Part shown: positions 51,242 through 61,808 of the stretch, piece by piece
How the letters are laid out: each line of letters begins with the position of its first letter
Numbering within the stretch: the stretch's first letter is position 1
Source: Brienomyrus brachyistius
Lineage: Eukaryota; Chordata; Actinopteri; Osteoglossiformes; Mormyridae
Length of the DNA stretch: 64,000 nucleotides
Assembly: GCF_023856365.1 (NCBI RefSeq)
Contig: NC_064554.1
Location: forward strand, 8,175,001 to 8,239,000
Direction: 5' to 3'
Notes under the pieces: model-generated
Databases searched by the model: none
What the model saw: the letters and a program-made list of their open reading frames with translations, nothing else
Told to the model about the DNA's origin: nothing
Made by a program: the position numbers and the translations under genes

Positions 51242-52549
51242 GACTGGCATTCCAGCCACCGTAAAACAACTAATTGGCCTAAACAGGCACGATACCTTTC
51301 TGCTCTCTGCAGGGGCAGCTCTGCTGCACCCACCCATCACATAGGGGATGAAGGAAAGCCTTCGGGAGCCTCATCCCCAGAAGAATCAAAACTGTCGGAG
51401 AGCTAATAGGGTCATTATTGCGTGGTTGCTACCTTATTTTATTAATTGTAATAGTTTTCATGTTTACATAATCTTTGTTATTTCCAACAGAACTATAAGG
51501 TAGGTGGACAACCCATAATATCGTCATCTACATCCACTACTGCTTGAGAATATGACAAAGCGGGGCTGTCATGACCAGTAGAGGTCATGCACGTCCATAA
51601 GACACTGCAGTACTTCAAATCTCGCAACACAAACATGGGTTGTAAATCGAGATTTTTTGCATGATTCATGAGTCCATCGATGTAGACAGGCTTTATGGTG
51701 TAGTTAATTATGTTGCAGGTTGGCTGATCTCTTCTCGTCCAAGGTTACCTCCGGGGTTTCCATCCCCAGGGAACGCCACCACTAAGTACGTGCAGAAGCT
51801 AAATAAGTGCTGGCTGGCCAACAATCCGTTGCCCATAATCCCGAACCCTCAAAGTCTTCTGCAAATGGCATTTAAACCACACAAGAGAGACTGTCGGAGG
51901 GAAGTGGTTTATAGTTAACTTCCAGTGAACAGAAAGCTCACAAGGCAGATGTGCCCTGGGCCAGTATATCATTCCCGCAAGGTGGAAATCTAGCATGGTT
52001 TTCTGAGATCAGCATTCTGGCCCATTTCAATTCTTCATCAGCCAGACTAAGCAGACCACCTTTGCCCACACCCCTGGTGTGTGCTTACCTTAGTTTTTGG
52101 CATTTTACTCTTTATGTTTCACTGTAAAAAGCAGTATCCAGTAAATCTGTGTTATATTCCCACCACAACCTACGTGCCCACTCACTGGAATTCTCAGTTG
52201 CTGACAATACAATACTGTGCAAATGTCTTAGGCAATCAAAGAAAATGTTTATAGCTATACATCTGGGTAGTAAGTGTAAATTTGAGCAGAAAAAAGTTTA
52301 ACAAGAATGTCTTCTGTTCTCCAAAAAGTAACTGATATCTTGGCTAGATGAACACCACTTCAGTTCCCAAACCATTCTTCAGGGGTAGCTCAGCCTTACC
52401 ATGTGTTTGTTAAATTGCCCCACCAGATCAATTAATTAATTGAGTAATTAACTTAATTACTTAAATAATCCAATGAAATATTTGTTAGTGAAGCAAGTGT
52501 GGATAGTGGATAGTGCACCTGTAAATGCTGATTACAGCAGAGAAGGAGC
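51242..52549. other. probable intron sequence
   Basis: No exon found. ATACTGTGCAAATGTCTTAGG (52211) looks like a Tc1-family inverted-repeat end without a body. CCAGTAGAGGTCA at 51575 is a near match to the CTCF core. Confidence 0.35.
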
Positions 52550-52640
52550 CATCCATCCATCCATCCTTCTGTCTGTCCATCCATCCATCCATCCATCCAT
52601 CTTCCAACCATTTATCCTGGCCAGGATCATTTGGGTGGAG
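52550..52640 (-). mobile_element. SINE-like 3' end with long CCAT tail
   Basis: CCAT repeats (52550-52600, interrupted by TCTGTCTG) are followed by CTTCCAACCATTTATCCTGG, which is the tail and 3' end of the GGAT-tailed SINE family on the minus strand. Confidence 0.6.
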
Positions 52641-53760
52641 TGATCATCACTTAATCCTGTATTCCATTACTTACTAGCTACAGTACACTTCCAAATGTGT
52701 TCTGAGCACATATAAATAACTTCTGAACTAAAATCATCTTATAAATCATATGAGAACTAAATACTTTTGGGGTTCCATCAGTTTATAAACCATGTGAGAA
52801 ATAAACACTTCTGGGGTTCTATCACAGATGCATAAAATATGGGCTGATTTTCACAGAGCAGCCCCCTGAGAATAAGTGGCTTATGCAGCTAGCCAGAAGC
52901 AGATAGGTTACCGCAAGGCTAACGAAGTAAGTAAAAAAGAATTACCGCAGTTAATTTTTTTTCATATGTTGTCATGTATAAAACACCCAAAATGAACACT
53001 GTAAGTGGACAATCTGCTGTTAGATGATTTGGTTTGTTGATTTTGTATTTTATTTTTAGCTTCCCCACAGTTCTGATTGATGCAACATTTTGAACCTCTG
53101 TTTTGCACAGAAGAAAATTTCTCATTGCTTCACACAAATCTCTAAATGTTTTAGTACATGAATGTAAATGTTGTTATACAATTGACATCATTTGGCATCA
53201 TTTTCAGTTGCTTTACTTTTGCTGGTCAAAATAATTATGTAGTTTCTCATTGTAATAATTTAACACCTAAAACTATATATGTAAGTGTGATATCATCATG
53301 TAAGCCACCACATGCAAAACAGTTCACCAAACTTTCAGAATAATTAAAGAAAATATTCCATAAATTGCAGTGATGCAGCATTATTATATTTTTGGTTTGC
53401 CCAGTACGTGGTTATGTTGTGATTTTGTTGTCCTTGTATTGCCATTTTGCTGTTTTAGTATTTTCCAGTGCTATGTGACTTCTTTTTGCTATTGAACTCT
53501 GTCTTGAGATCTAAAGAATGCATGGGAGTGCTTTTCCTTCAACAGTGAACTTTACATACTGTAATATGGAGCTTAGCAAAGCTGAAACTGCTGTCTTTGG
53601 CATGAATAAATATCAGTTTCCTAAAGAAAAATGATCAGTCAGGCACAATGAGAAAGTGGGAAACGACTATCATTCAGAACAGTATACTTACACTTTGACT
53701 CTTATGCTTAAGACAATGCAAAACAATTGTCCTTTTCATTCGGTGGCACTAACTAATTAA
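52641..53760. other. probable intron sequence
   Basis: AT-rich sequence with no recognised gene or element. Confidence 0.4.
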
Positions 53761-54112
53761 TTTGTGGAATTAATGGCTTTTGAGACATAAGTTAATTGTT
53801 TTGGGTAAGTTACAGGCTTTTGCCGCTAGGCCATAGTGTTGTGAGAATGTTCATGTTCATGAGAATGTTTTGTAGTTTGTAGTTGAGAGAATGTTACGAA
53901 TGTTTCATGAAATGCGTCAAAAAAATTAAGAAAAACTGTAATGGAATTATTTGATTCTGAAACCTGAGTTACTTATTTTGGGTGAGTTACGACCTTCCGC
54001 ATGTAAACCATAGCTTAGTGCAATATGCCTGAATAGTTTTGAGAAATGCTTTTATAGCTGTATGTTTCATGAAATGTGCCAAAGCAATCAAGTAAAAAAA
54101 TAATAATGCCAT
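53761..54112 (+). repeat. tandem duplication, about 177-bp unit, two diverged copies
   Basis: Landmarks recur in order at an offset of about 177 bp: TGTGGAATTA/AATGGAATTA, TTTTGGGTAAGTTAC/TTTTGGGTGAGTTAC, GTTTCATGAAATGCGTC/GTTTCATGAAATGTGCC, then an A-rich end. The copies are perhaps 70% alike, so the duplication is old. Confidence 0.65.
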
Positions 54113-54506
54113 TTGGCCAGAAAAAACGGATAAACATTGGACAGGAATGGCCTCCTGACTTAGGCCCAAAGCCAGAATGATTTTGGAAGGTGATTACAGT
54201 CCCTGATAATGGCATTTTCATTATGGTGTACATTTGCTGCTACAGAGGCAATGAAACATCAGGCTTGGTTCCCCTACTTCCCTCTCCATTTAGTCATGGG
54301 GACCCCAGCATTTCGGTCCTGGAAAAGGCTCCAGCTGATGATGGCAGATTCTCCTTGGGCATGAGGAATGTCATCACTGCGTGAGGGAAATGGTGAAGTG
54401 TCACTTCATAAGGCACAGAGGGCTCATTTTGGCCGGCATTTTGGTCATTTTGCTGTTAATGAGCAGGCCCCTAAATGACCTATTTTTTATATTTTAATGT
54501 GATCGG

Positions 54507-54792
54507 TGTCACGCTCGGCGTTTGCGGGTGTGGCGCACGGACGGGGCGAGCGGGCAGGAAGCAGGCGAGCAGGCAGAATCAGGGCAAACGGGGATTTATT
54601 AGCAGGACGAGGACTCGGGAACATGGCACGCCGACTAACATCAATGACAGACACGGGTTAGTACAAATCAGGAACTTAAATACATGAAACAAGGCAGCAG
54701 GAAACAAGACACGACTGGACACGATCAGGAAATCACACGTGGGTAATTAGGGGGCGTGGCACACACGAGGAGCGGACGGAGCGGGCGTCACA
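54507..54792 (-). mobile_element. solo LTR with 5-bp target duplication
   Basis: The 286-bp element has ends TGTCACGCTC ... GCGTCACA and exact ATCGG flanks (54502-54506 and 54793-54797). The minus strand carries GCCACGCCCCCTAATTACCC, a GTATTTAAGTTCC TATA-like site and TAATAAATCCCC. It belongs to the same LTR group as 30762-31025 and the element at 22613. The clean duplication and high CpG content point to a young insertion. Confidence 0.85.
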
Positions 54793-54992
54793 ATCGGCAC
54801 AAACAGAAACAGTGATGTGATGTCAAGAGCTCTATGTACATGTATTTGAATTAAAAATCAAAAGCTATAACAATAAATACAACAATAAGCTCGTGAGGTT
54901 ATCATGGACATTTTCATCTACATCTCCAACCTGCTGTCACTCCTAGCTTGGTATGTACAGTATAAACATTTTGCTGCTTGGCTTGAGATTAC

Positions 54993-55345
54993 ATCCATCC
55001 ATCCATCCATCCATCCATTTTCCAAACCGCTTATCCTACTGGGTCGTGGGGGGTCCGGAGCCTATCCCGGAAGCAATGGGCACGAGGCAGGGAACAACCC
55101 AGGATGGGGGGCCAGCCCATCGCAGGGCACACTCACACACCATTCACTCACACATGCACTCCTATGGGCAATTTATCAAATCCAATTAGCCTCAGCATGT
55201 TTTTGGACTGTGGGGGGAAACTGGAGTACCTGGAGGAAACCCCACGAGGACATGGGTTGTTCCCTGCCTCGTGCCCATTGCTTCCAGGATAGGCTCCAGA
55301 CCCCCCGCGACCCAGTAGGATAAAGGGTTTGGAAAATGGATGGAT
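54993..55345. mobile_element. two SINE 3' ends fused as an inverted repeat
   Basis: A minus-oriented SINE without its tRNA head (54993-55253) is joined to a plus-oriented 3' piece (55254-55345). Arms 55010-55100 and 55254-55345 are complementary over about 91 bp with few mismatches and a loop of about 150 bp. The junction falls within CATGGGTTGTTCCCTGCC. Confidence 0.8.
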
Positions 55346-55424
55346 AGATGGATTATTACAGTACGTGAAAAAGTATTGCATCATCGTCATTGCCTTTGTT
55401 TATACCAGGAGATGCTGGAGCAGA

Positions 55425-55975
55425 GCAACCTGGACCATCAGAGACTCGTCTCATCCCAGCTTCTGTCTGTTTGAGCTGCTGAAATCAGGTAGGCACTTTA
55501 TGAGTATTACTGCAAAAACAGAGAGACTCAGGAGGAGCTTCTCTCTTCATGCTCGCTAAACAGAGAGACTCAGGGAATGACACCACTACACCCTTAATAT
55601 GCACAACCCATGTAAACCCTTCCCAACAGTCACCAACCTGCTCTTTTTAACAATCTGTAACTACATTTCCATCCATCTTTGCTGCTTATATTTATTTATA
55701 TTTATACTTATGTCACCTGCACTTTAAATACAAAGCTCTGTCATCATACGCACATGTACAGTTTTTTAACCCTAAGATTATTTCTCTATATTATGTATAC
55801 ATTTTTAGTCATTGTAACCGTATAGTTTATTGTAAAATTTTTAACTTGACATTCTTTATTCTATTTTTGATTTGATTTGCATAGTCTAAGGGTTGTTCAG
55901 GGTACATTTCACTACATGTTGTACTCGTATAACCATGTATGTGACGAATAAAGTATCTTGTATCTAAATGTTGCA
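55425..55975 (+). mobile_element. LINE 3' end (CR1/L2-like)
   Basis: The plus strand at about 55430-55560 encodes D-S-S-H-P-S-F-x-L-F-E-L-L-K-S-G-R and then KTERLRRSF, the C-terminal signature of fish LINE polyproteins, closed by TAA at 55557. An AT-rich 3' untranslated region follows and ends GACGAATAAAGTATCTTGTATC. It is strongly 5'-truncated. Confidence 0.6.
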
Positions 55976-56860
55976 TGGAGTATTAAGCACGTTTCCTGAC
56001 AACAGTTCACATTATAGTAATTTGCTTGCGTAACAAATAATGTATCATTTTTATGCTGTAAATGGAAATCCCAGTTTGACATGCAAATAACATACAAATA
56101 TCTATAGTAACGTTGTCAGGTCAATTCTTGGAACTTGGGTCTGCCACCTTTCCTAGAAACCCTCACCCAGTATGTCATTTAACGATGACTGTTAGTCTGT
56201 ACATGTGCGCGAGTGACGCCCCTTACCCCCACGAAAATAAAAGCGCAGACGCGCGGGAAGAGGTTGCAGCGCTGTTCATGGGACTTTATGCTACTATTTT
56301 AAGGAACACGAACTGGATTTAGCTATTACGCAGCATTACTAAGGCCGTGAGCAATTGGCTAATTAAAAAAACATTAGTTCAATTCTTTAGTTTAGCCTCG
56401 TGCTTATTGGGAGCAGTGGGGTAGTAGTGTTGAACAGGTTCCGCTAATGAAATATATGTATATTATGCTATATTCAAATCATTTGGAGAAGCTAAATGTT
56501 TACCTTTTTTAAAAATTTAGTTTTTCTGAATGTTTTACGATGTGCAAAACTGGATGTGTCAGTGAAATATAAATTTAAATCTGAGAAGCTCACTGCATCA
56601 AATATGACATTAAATTTCCATCTGATTTTTACTGGCACCCAGTGAGCAAATGCACAGACATTTACATTTACGTCATTCAGCAGAGATTCATTTCTAAATT
56701 GACTTTAGTCTCCCTGTAGCACAAGGATCAACATGATGGTAAAGTTAGGATACAGCCAATGTTTAGCCAATGACATTTGTGAACATAACCAAGCATTCCA
56801 CCACCACGAACTATAATAGCATTCTGTTATTTGTTATATAATTTTACTCTTCTTTTTAAG
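55976..56860. other. non-coding stretch; possible promoter
   Basis: Around 56205-56275 the base composition turns GC- and CpG-rich (GTGCGCGAGTGACGCC, GCGCAGACGCGCGGG), with AAAATAAAAGCG as a possible TATA element. It lies 0.6 kb upstream of the transposase-like exons on the same strand and could be their promoter, but no 5' exon with a start codon could be linked. Confidence 0.3.
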
Positions 56861-58272
56861 GTCACGGAGCCATTTGAGCTGGTTAGGATGGACCTGATAG
56901 GGAAATTGGTGATGACAAAACAGGACCATAAATATATATGTGTCCTTGTGGATTATTTTACGAAGTGGTCACAAGCCTACCCGCTAAAATGCAAATGTGC
57001 AGAGGAAGTGACCGCCTGCATTTTAAAATTCGTCTACCAGTTTGGGGTTCCGAAAGGAATCTTGACTGACCAAGGAAGGGAGTTTGTCAGTGCGGTAAAT
57101 TGGATTGATCAAATAACTGACTTTGATGCACAGAGAATATGATACTTAAATTGCAAACATACTCCTTATTGTACTGTCTGTACACTTTTTTTAGCTTTAT
57201 TACATATTAATTTTTATTAACAGATCAACAAGCGAGTCTGCACAAGACTTGCAATAGAAAGAAGTTTACGCTCTCCTTACCATCCGCAAACCAATGGTTT
57301 GGTGGAGCGGATGAATGGGACTATCCAAAGGTTGGGAAAATAAAATGTTCAAATTTTCTAATGTTCAGTTCTTTGTTTATACCTTTTTCCAGATCAATCC
57401 AATGGAATTCAAGATAATTGTAGGGATCGTGAATGAGAATCATCACTGGATGTTAACAGTGAGTTGCTCATGATCCATCAAAGGTTTTAGATACTGTTTT
57501 GGGTCTCTTCATTCAGATAAATGTCATTGAACTATTAAACTCTCTAAAAACACTGGAAAATGGAGATGAGGTGTTTATAGCAGTAGGAATATAGAATAAG
57601 AAATGCTTAGAATCGACAAAGTACTTGCTGTAACATTTTCCCCATAATAACAATAATAATTATTTATGTAATAGCATATGATAAAATTGACTGACCTAAA
57701 TTTGGTGTTCAAGGGCATTCCTGCTCAGCAAAGGCTGCAGTCTTCCAAGGTGGACCTGCAGTTCTCTCCCTCACAAACGTCAGAAAGGCAGCACATCTTG
57801 TGGAGTCTTGGCTTTGAAAGCAAGTGTTGAATAGTTGTTTCCATGGACACTTTGTATTGAAATAAAAATGTTACTTGACTTTGGAGTAATTAAGTGTTTG
57901 TGTAATAAAACACTAGATCTTGTCCTGAGAGTCTGATTTTAATAAAATCTTTTACAGTTTGCCGAGAGCATTTTGCAGGGGGAGGATATTAATATTGACC
58001 CAGACCCAAACGGCGATTCAGAAGCTGAGGCTGGTTATTGCCATGACTCTCGTCCGAGAATCTGGTACATGATCAGTGTGACACTTTTTCTGAAACGTGT
58101 TTCTTATTAAAAGGACAGTATAAAGCCCCATACCTGTTATGTACAGGACGTTTAACATCACACCAGATTTGTTTTTTGTTATTGATGTATTTACTAAACT
58201 GAAGTGTTCGCTATCTTCTCAGACAGCAACCTCTGCCATTTTTGTGGGTTGAAGGAGTCTGACAAACTATGG
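56861..58272 (+). pseudogene. Ginger1-like transposase-derived locus (integrase, Ulp1 protease, zinc finger)
   Basis: Five splice-bounded segments lie in order. Exon 1 (56861-57094): integrase core with the first catalytic Asp in RMDLIGKL and the second in ILTDQGREF. Exon 2 (57224-57330): SPYHPQTNGLVERMNG with the catalytic Glu. Joining them in phase 0 gives exactly 35 residues between second Asp and Glu. Exon 3 (57393-57458): IVNENHHWML, like the catalytic-His block of Ulp1 (C48) cysteine proteases. Exon 4 (57958-58064): FAESILQGEDINI, like the helix after the protease Cys. Exon 5 (58223-58272): NLCHFCGLKESDKLW, like the first Cys pair of a PHD-type zinc finger. An integrase followed by a Ulp1 or OTU protease is the known layout of Ginger1 DNA transposases, from which host genes have also arisen. 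Phases of exons 2-3 and 4-5 do not agree, and the Cys exon, integrase N-terminus and rest of the finger were not found. It is either decayed or has unseen exons. Confidence 0.65.
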
Positions 58273-58925
58273 GTAATTTCTAAAACATTGCAATACATTA
58301 GCAATAAGCTTACTTATATTAAGAGTAATTTCTGTGATTATGTAGTAAAACAAAAAGGTATTGCTTTTCTTTTCATGGGTGTGGATTGAGTATTCAGGGG
58401 TCATAGTAGCTGCTGGTTCTAGCTCTAGGAGCAGAACACTAACTTGACATACGTGTCTACTGTTTGTCATTATTATTAGCAAATTTCTGCTTCTATTTTG
58501 TGTAATTGTGTATACATTTATCAAGTTGGTGGCTGCCTTTTTAAACTACAAGCAATATTGAGTGGATTTGAGCATTTAAAAAGTACCCAAAATGCTTTGC
58601 AAAGTACACTCTGTGTGGCAAAGAGTACTATCTTTTAAAAGCTGACTGTGGTGTACCACCATTGCTCAGAGTTTGAGGGCCATAATATTCTCACCAATGT
58701 AAATGCTCTTTTATCAGGTTAAAAATGCTGATTGGTCTTGATTAATGAAATATTCAAATTCAAAGATGACCACTTGAAAATGAACAGTACATGCGGCTGA
58801 TACAGCGAGATTAGAAAAATACTGGTGAATGAATAACCCTGATTTACAGTCTTTGGCACGTTTGTGTTACACAATAATAGGTGTTTTTGTGTGTTTTTTG
58901 CTCCTCACTGACAGGCTTTTTCCAG

Positions 58926-60494
58926 GGCCCTTGTCCAGCTGGCTGGGTCAGTTTCGAAAACCACTGTTTCCATTACATTGCCGTCAGGAAGATTTGGATT
59001 GACTCTGAGGTAGTGTTACAAAGACCGATGAATAATGAGCGCCAGAACATCTTCAAGTACTTAAAACTATCCTTCCAAATGACAAGAAACCTAAATATAT
59101 TTTAACTTTCCAGACAGGAGGCATGTAAGAAAATGGAACATTTCCAGTTAGCCCAAAATGGTTTTCTTACAGAAATGGACTTTGACAGAGTTACTTTGGG
59201 GGGAAAAACTCTCGTTTTCAGTTACACTGCGAGTCCCTTAGGGGAAACCTGGCCTCTACACACAGAGAAGAGGAATTCCAGTTTATCAAGGCCCTGATCA
59301 AAAGCAAAGATTCTGCAGAAAATCCCACCTGAATCGGCCTGACGGACTGTAGCCAGGTAATGGGAAAAAGGCTCTCTTTCCTTCGGTCTCTTTTTTTTTT
59401 AAGAATAAGAAGGATTTTAACTTGTGTCCTGGCTGAGATGTGAGTTTATCATAATTACTGTATGTAGCAGTCTACTTCGTCACTCTGATAATAAATGTCT
59501 GAAAGTTTGTTTCTAACTCAAATCACATTTTTTATTGTTTTTAGTAGTTAGAGCCAGTAAATAAATTTAGAGTAATGCATATTTCAGTGTATTTATTGAA
59601 CCTGCTTATATCTCTGAGCTTGTTTTATTCTCTGAAATATATTCAGTCATGCTTGAATTCACTTGCGTGACACTGTCTTCTCTGTTGTCATTTATACTGG
59701 ACCCTCTTGAGGAAGGTGCCTGGTTGTGGACAGATGGTTCCAAAATTGATTTCATCAAGTGGAACAGGAGTGAACCAAATGAATCAAGTGGAGGAGAAGA
59801 CTGTGTTCAGACAAACTGGGACGGAAAGGGTGGCTTCCTTAGCCGCCTTTCCAATGGCCGGGGTCCTCCTGGTTCTTCCACAGTTGTGCTGATTAAATAG
59901 GCTACAGTTCTTGCTAATTATTTTTATCACTATGACCTGTCACTGTTGGGGTTACGGGTTTGACTCCTGGCCTGGCTTAGAGTGTGGAGTTGCATAATCT
60001 CCCTGTGTTTGCATGAGTTTCCCCTAAGGAATCCAGTGTCTTCTCATAGTGCAGAAACACATGGTTCTCATGATTTATAAGTAGTGGGCTCTATGCATCT
60101 GTGCCTTGAAATGGACCAGCACACCGTCTGTGTCATGTAACCTGTACATCCTGACATCAGCTCCCATACAGCCTGTAATTTGTCATAGCAAATAAAACAC
60201 AAATAAATCTGGTTGTCAGTGTTCACAAAAAAAATCATGTTGTTAGCATGCACGTTCCGGTAACACTTCTAGATAAAATAAATATTCTGTTACAGATAAA
60301 TTGGCAGAATTCTTATGTTAGCTCTTTAAACATAGTGCTGCCTCCCCTTAGTAACACAGGAAGCACTCGGTACAATTCAGAACCCCAGATGTGACTCTCT
60401 TGGTTTTGTTATACCTATAGGGGAACAAGGATGGAATGACATGCCCTGTAACTTCTCCTATGCCTTTGTATGCGCTCAGCGCTCTGGCTTGTGA
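58926..60494 (+). CDS. C-type lectin domain protein, four exons, with in-frame TGA
   Basis: Exon 1 (58926-59009; an alternative acceptor would give 58915) encodes GPCPAGWVSFENHCFHY and the W-I-D-S-E block. Exon 2 (59222-59356) encodes L-H-C-E-S-L-R-G-N-L-A-S-T-H and EEEFQFIKALI. Exon 3 (59712-59829) encodes EGAWLWTDGSKIDF and EPNESSGGEDC. Exon 4 (60421-60494) encodes GWNDMPCNFSYAFVC, a short tail and TGA. The conserved Cys residues, EPN (mannose-type calcium site) and WND are all present, so the fold and sugar site look intact. Exon 2 has TGA at 59330-59332, before I-G-L-T-D, where these proteins normally have Trp (the W-I-G motif). The phases fit, although the exon 3 donor (GTGGCT) is weak. 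No signal-peptide or membrane exon was found upstream. Similar fish lectins are secreted defence or venom-type lectins. It may be a pseudogene or carry a recent or erroneous base. Confidence 0.75.
59935..60185 (+). mobile_element. old SINE-like copy in the last lectin intron
   Basis: A B-box-like ACGGGTTTGACTCC (59954), CTCCCTGTGTTTGCATGAG and GGACCAGCACACC-type body segments follow the order of the GGAT-tailed SINE read in its own direction. It is strongly diverged and its tail is lost. Confidence 0.4.
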
Positions 60495-60602
60495 TACATG
60501 GCATGAAGCCGTGGTCTAAATAAGCAGCATTTCAATGTGACTGCCTTTCCTTGTCTATGTTCAAGGCGATTTAGAACTGCTTCTATCAACTTGCAGTATC
60601 CA

Positions 60603-60608
60603 AATAAA
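60603..60608 (+). promoter_or_regulatory. polyadenylation signal after the lectin gene
   Basis: AATAAA lies 109 bp after the lectin stop codon, a normal distance for a short 3' untranslated region. It supports 60494 as the natural end of the coding sequence. Confidence 0.6.
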
Positions 60609-60699
60609 AGCTTTTAATGCATTAAAATGTCACCTCTTACAATCTCAGTTCTTGCTTAAAATACTGTATTAAACAATATTAATATGCATCAAGCGTATG

Positions 60700-60891
60700 T
60701 TTTGCATTTGATATTTTTTTATATTTTTGAACCCAAAATAAACACACAGTACTAACAATGATCATCAAGCATATATAAAGACACAGGTAATGAACCACAA
60801 ATGGGACACAGGTGTGAGAAGGTGGCTGGCAATGAGCAGGAACATGCAAGATGGCGCCACTGACATCTGCTGGTCAAACAGGAACATGACA
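60700..60891 (-). mobile_element. LTR fragment
   Basis: The plus strand ends GGAACATGACA and contains CTGACATCTGCTGGTC, matching the terminal blocks of the elements at 29444-30265 and 38560-39059. The rest of the LTR is missing or unrecognisable. Confidence 0.35.
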
Positions 60892-61808
60892 AGACTGGCA
60901 GAGATAAAGCCTTACAGTATTGAATTGAAATTCTCATGCCAGTCAGCTGACCAAAGTCGGCGGCCCTGCGTCACCTTTCTAACAGTAAGACTATGCTAAA
61001 TAACAAACACTGTAACACCACCAAAACCTACATCCTCTAAAATGATCATATAGTTGACACAACACTTACCGTTTGTGTCAACTTGCTGTTTTAACACACT
61101 GTAAAAAAAAGAAAATGTTGAGAATTCAAATTATCTAGGCAACACGATGCAAATTTTTTTTTGAGTTTTCTCAACTTATGTGTACCATTGTTGACTATAA
61201 ATTCAAGTTTAAACATATTTAAAAGTGAAGCCAACTTGGAGCTTTGTGTTCAGCTTATGATGATACCCTTAACATAACAAGAAAATCTCATGTAGTTATA
61301 CCTTCTACAAATTATTTTTCTCCAGTTATTAAACTTGTACCTTAAATTATACAAATTATGTTAGATGTAATTGCTTTTAAATGTAAATTTACAGATATAC
61401 ATTTCTCCTAAAGAATGACCACACAAATCAATGTCAGCTGAAAGCCTGTTTATTCCTCTTGCAGAAATTGGTGTTTTGAAACACTTGAAACATTTGGCAC
61501 TGAGCAGAAACAATATAAATAATAAAGTGCTTTGTGTGGCACTTCAGTCCCAGTTCTCTATTTTACAATTGAAAAAAGGAGGGGACTTAAAATCACTATG
61601 TGCAATTGTACTTGATACAAATCTAACCTTTACTTGAGCATCAATGAACATAGAACCGCTCATATATATGCACCTGTCTTGAACTGGTAACTGAAAAAGC
61701 TGAGAAATGGGGCTTCACACGAGTTGACCACAATGCAAAAGTAAAAATGGTTCAAATAAATCTACAAACATTTACTGCAAAAGCTTTTGTTTTCCGAGCC
61801 CTGATTCG
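60892..61808. other. non-coding stretch
   Basis: CACTGTAAAAAAAAG followed by GTTGAGAATTCAAATTATC and GAGTTTTCTCAACTTATG (61097-61180) resembles one end of a common fish MITE with internal AAGTTGAGT motifs. No gene seen. Confidence 0.35.

Noticed and set aside
59330..59332. TGA as a selenocysteine codon
   Set aside because: The position is normally Trp, one base away from TGA, lectins of this type are not selenoproteins, and no SECIS-like hairpin was noticed after the stop.
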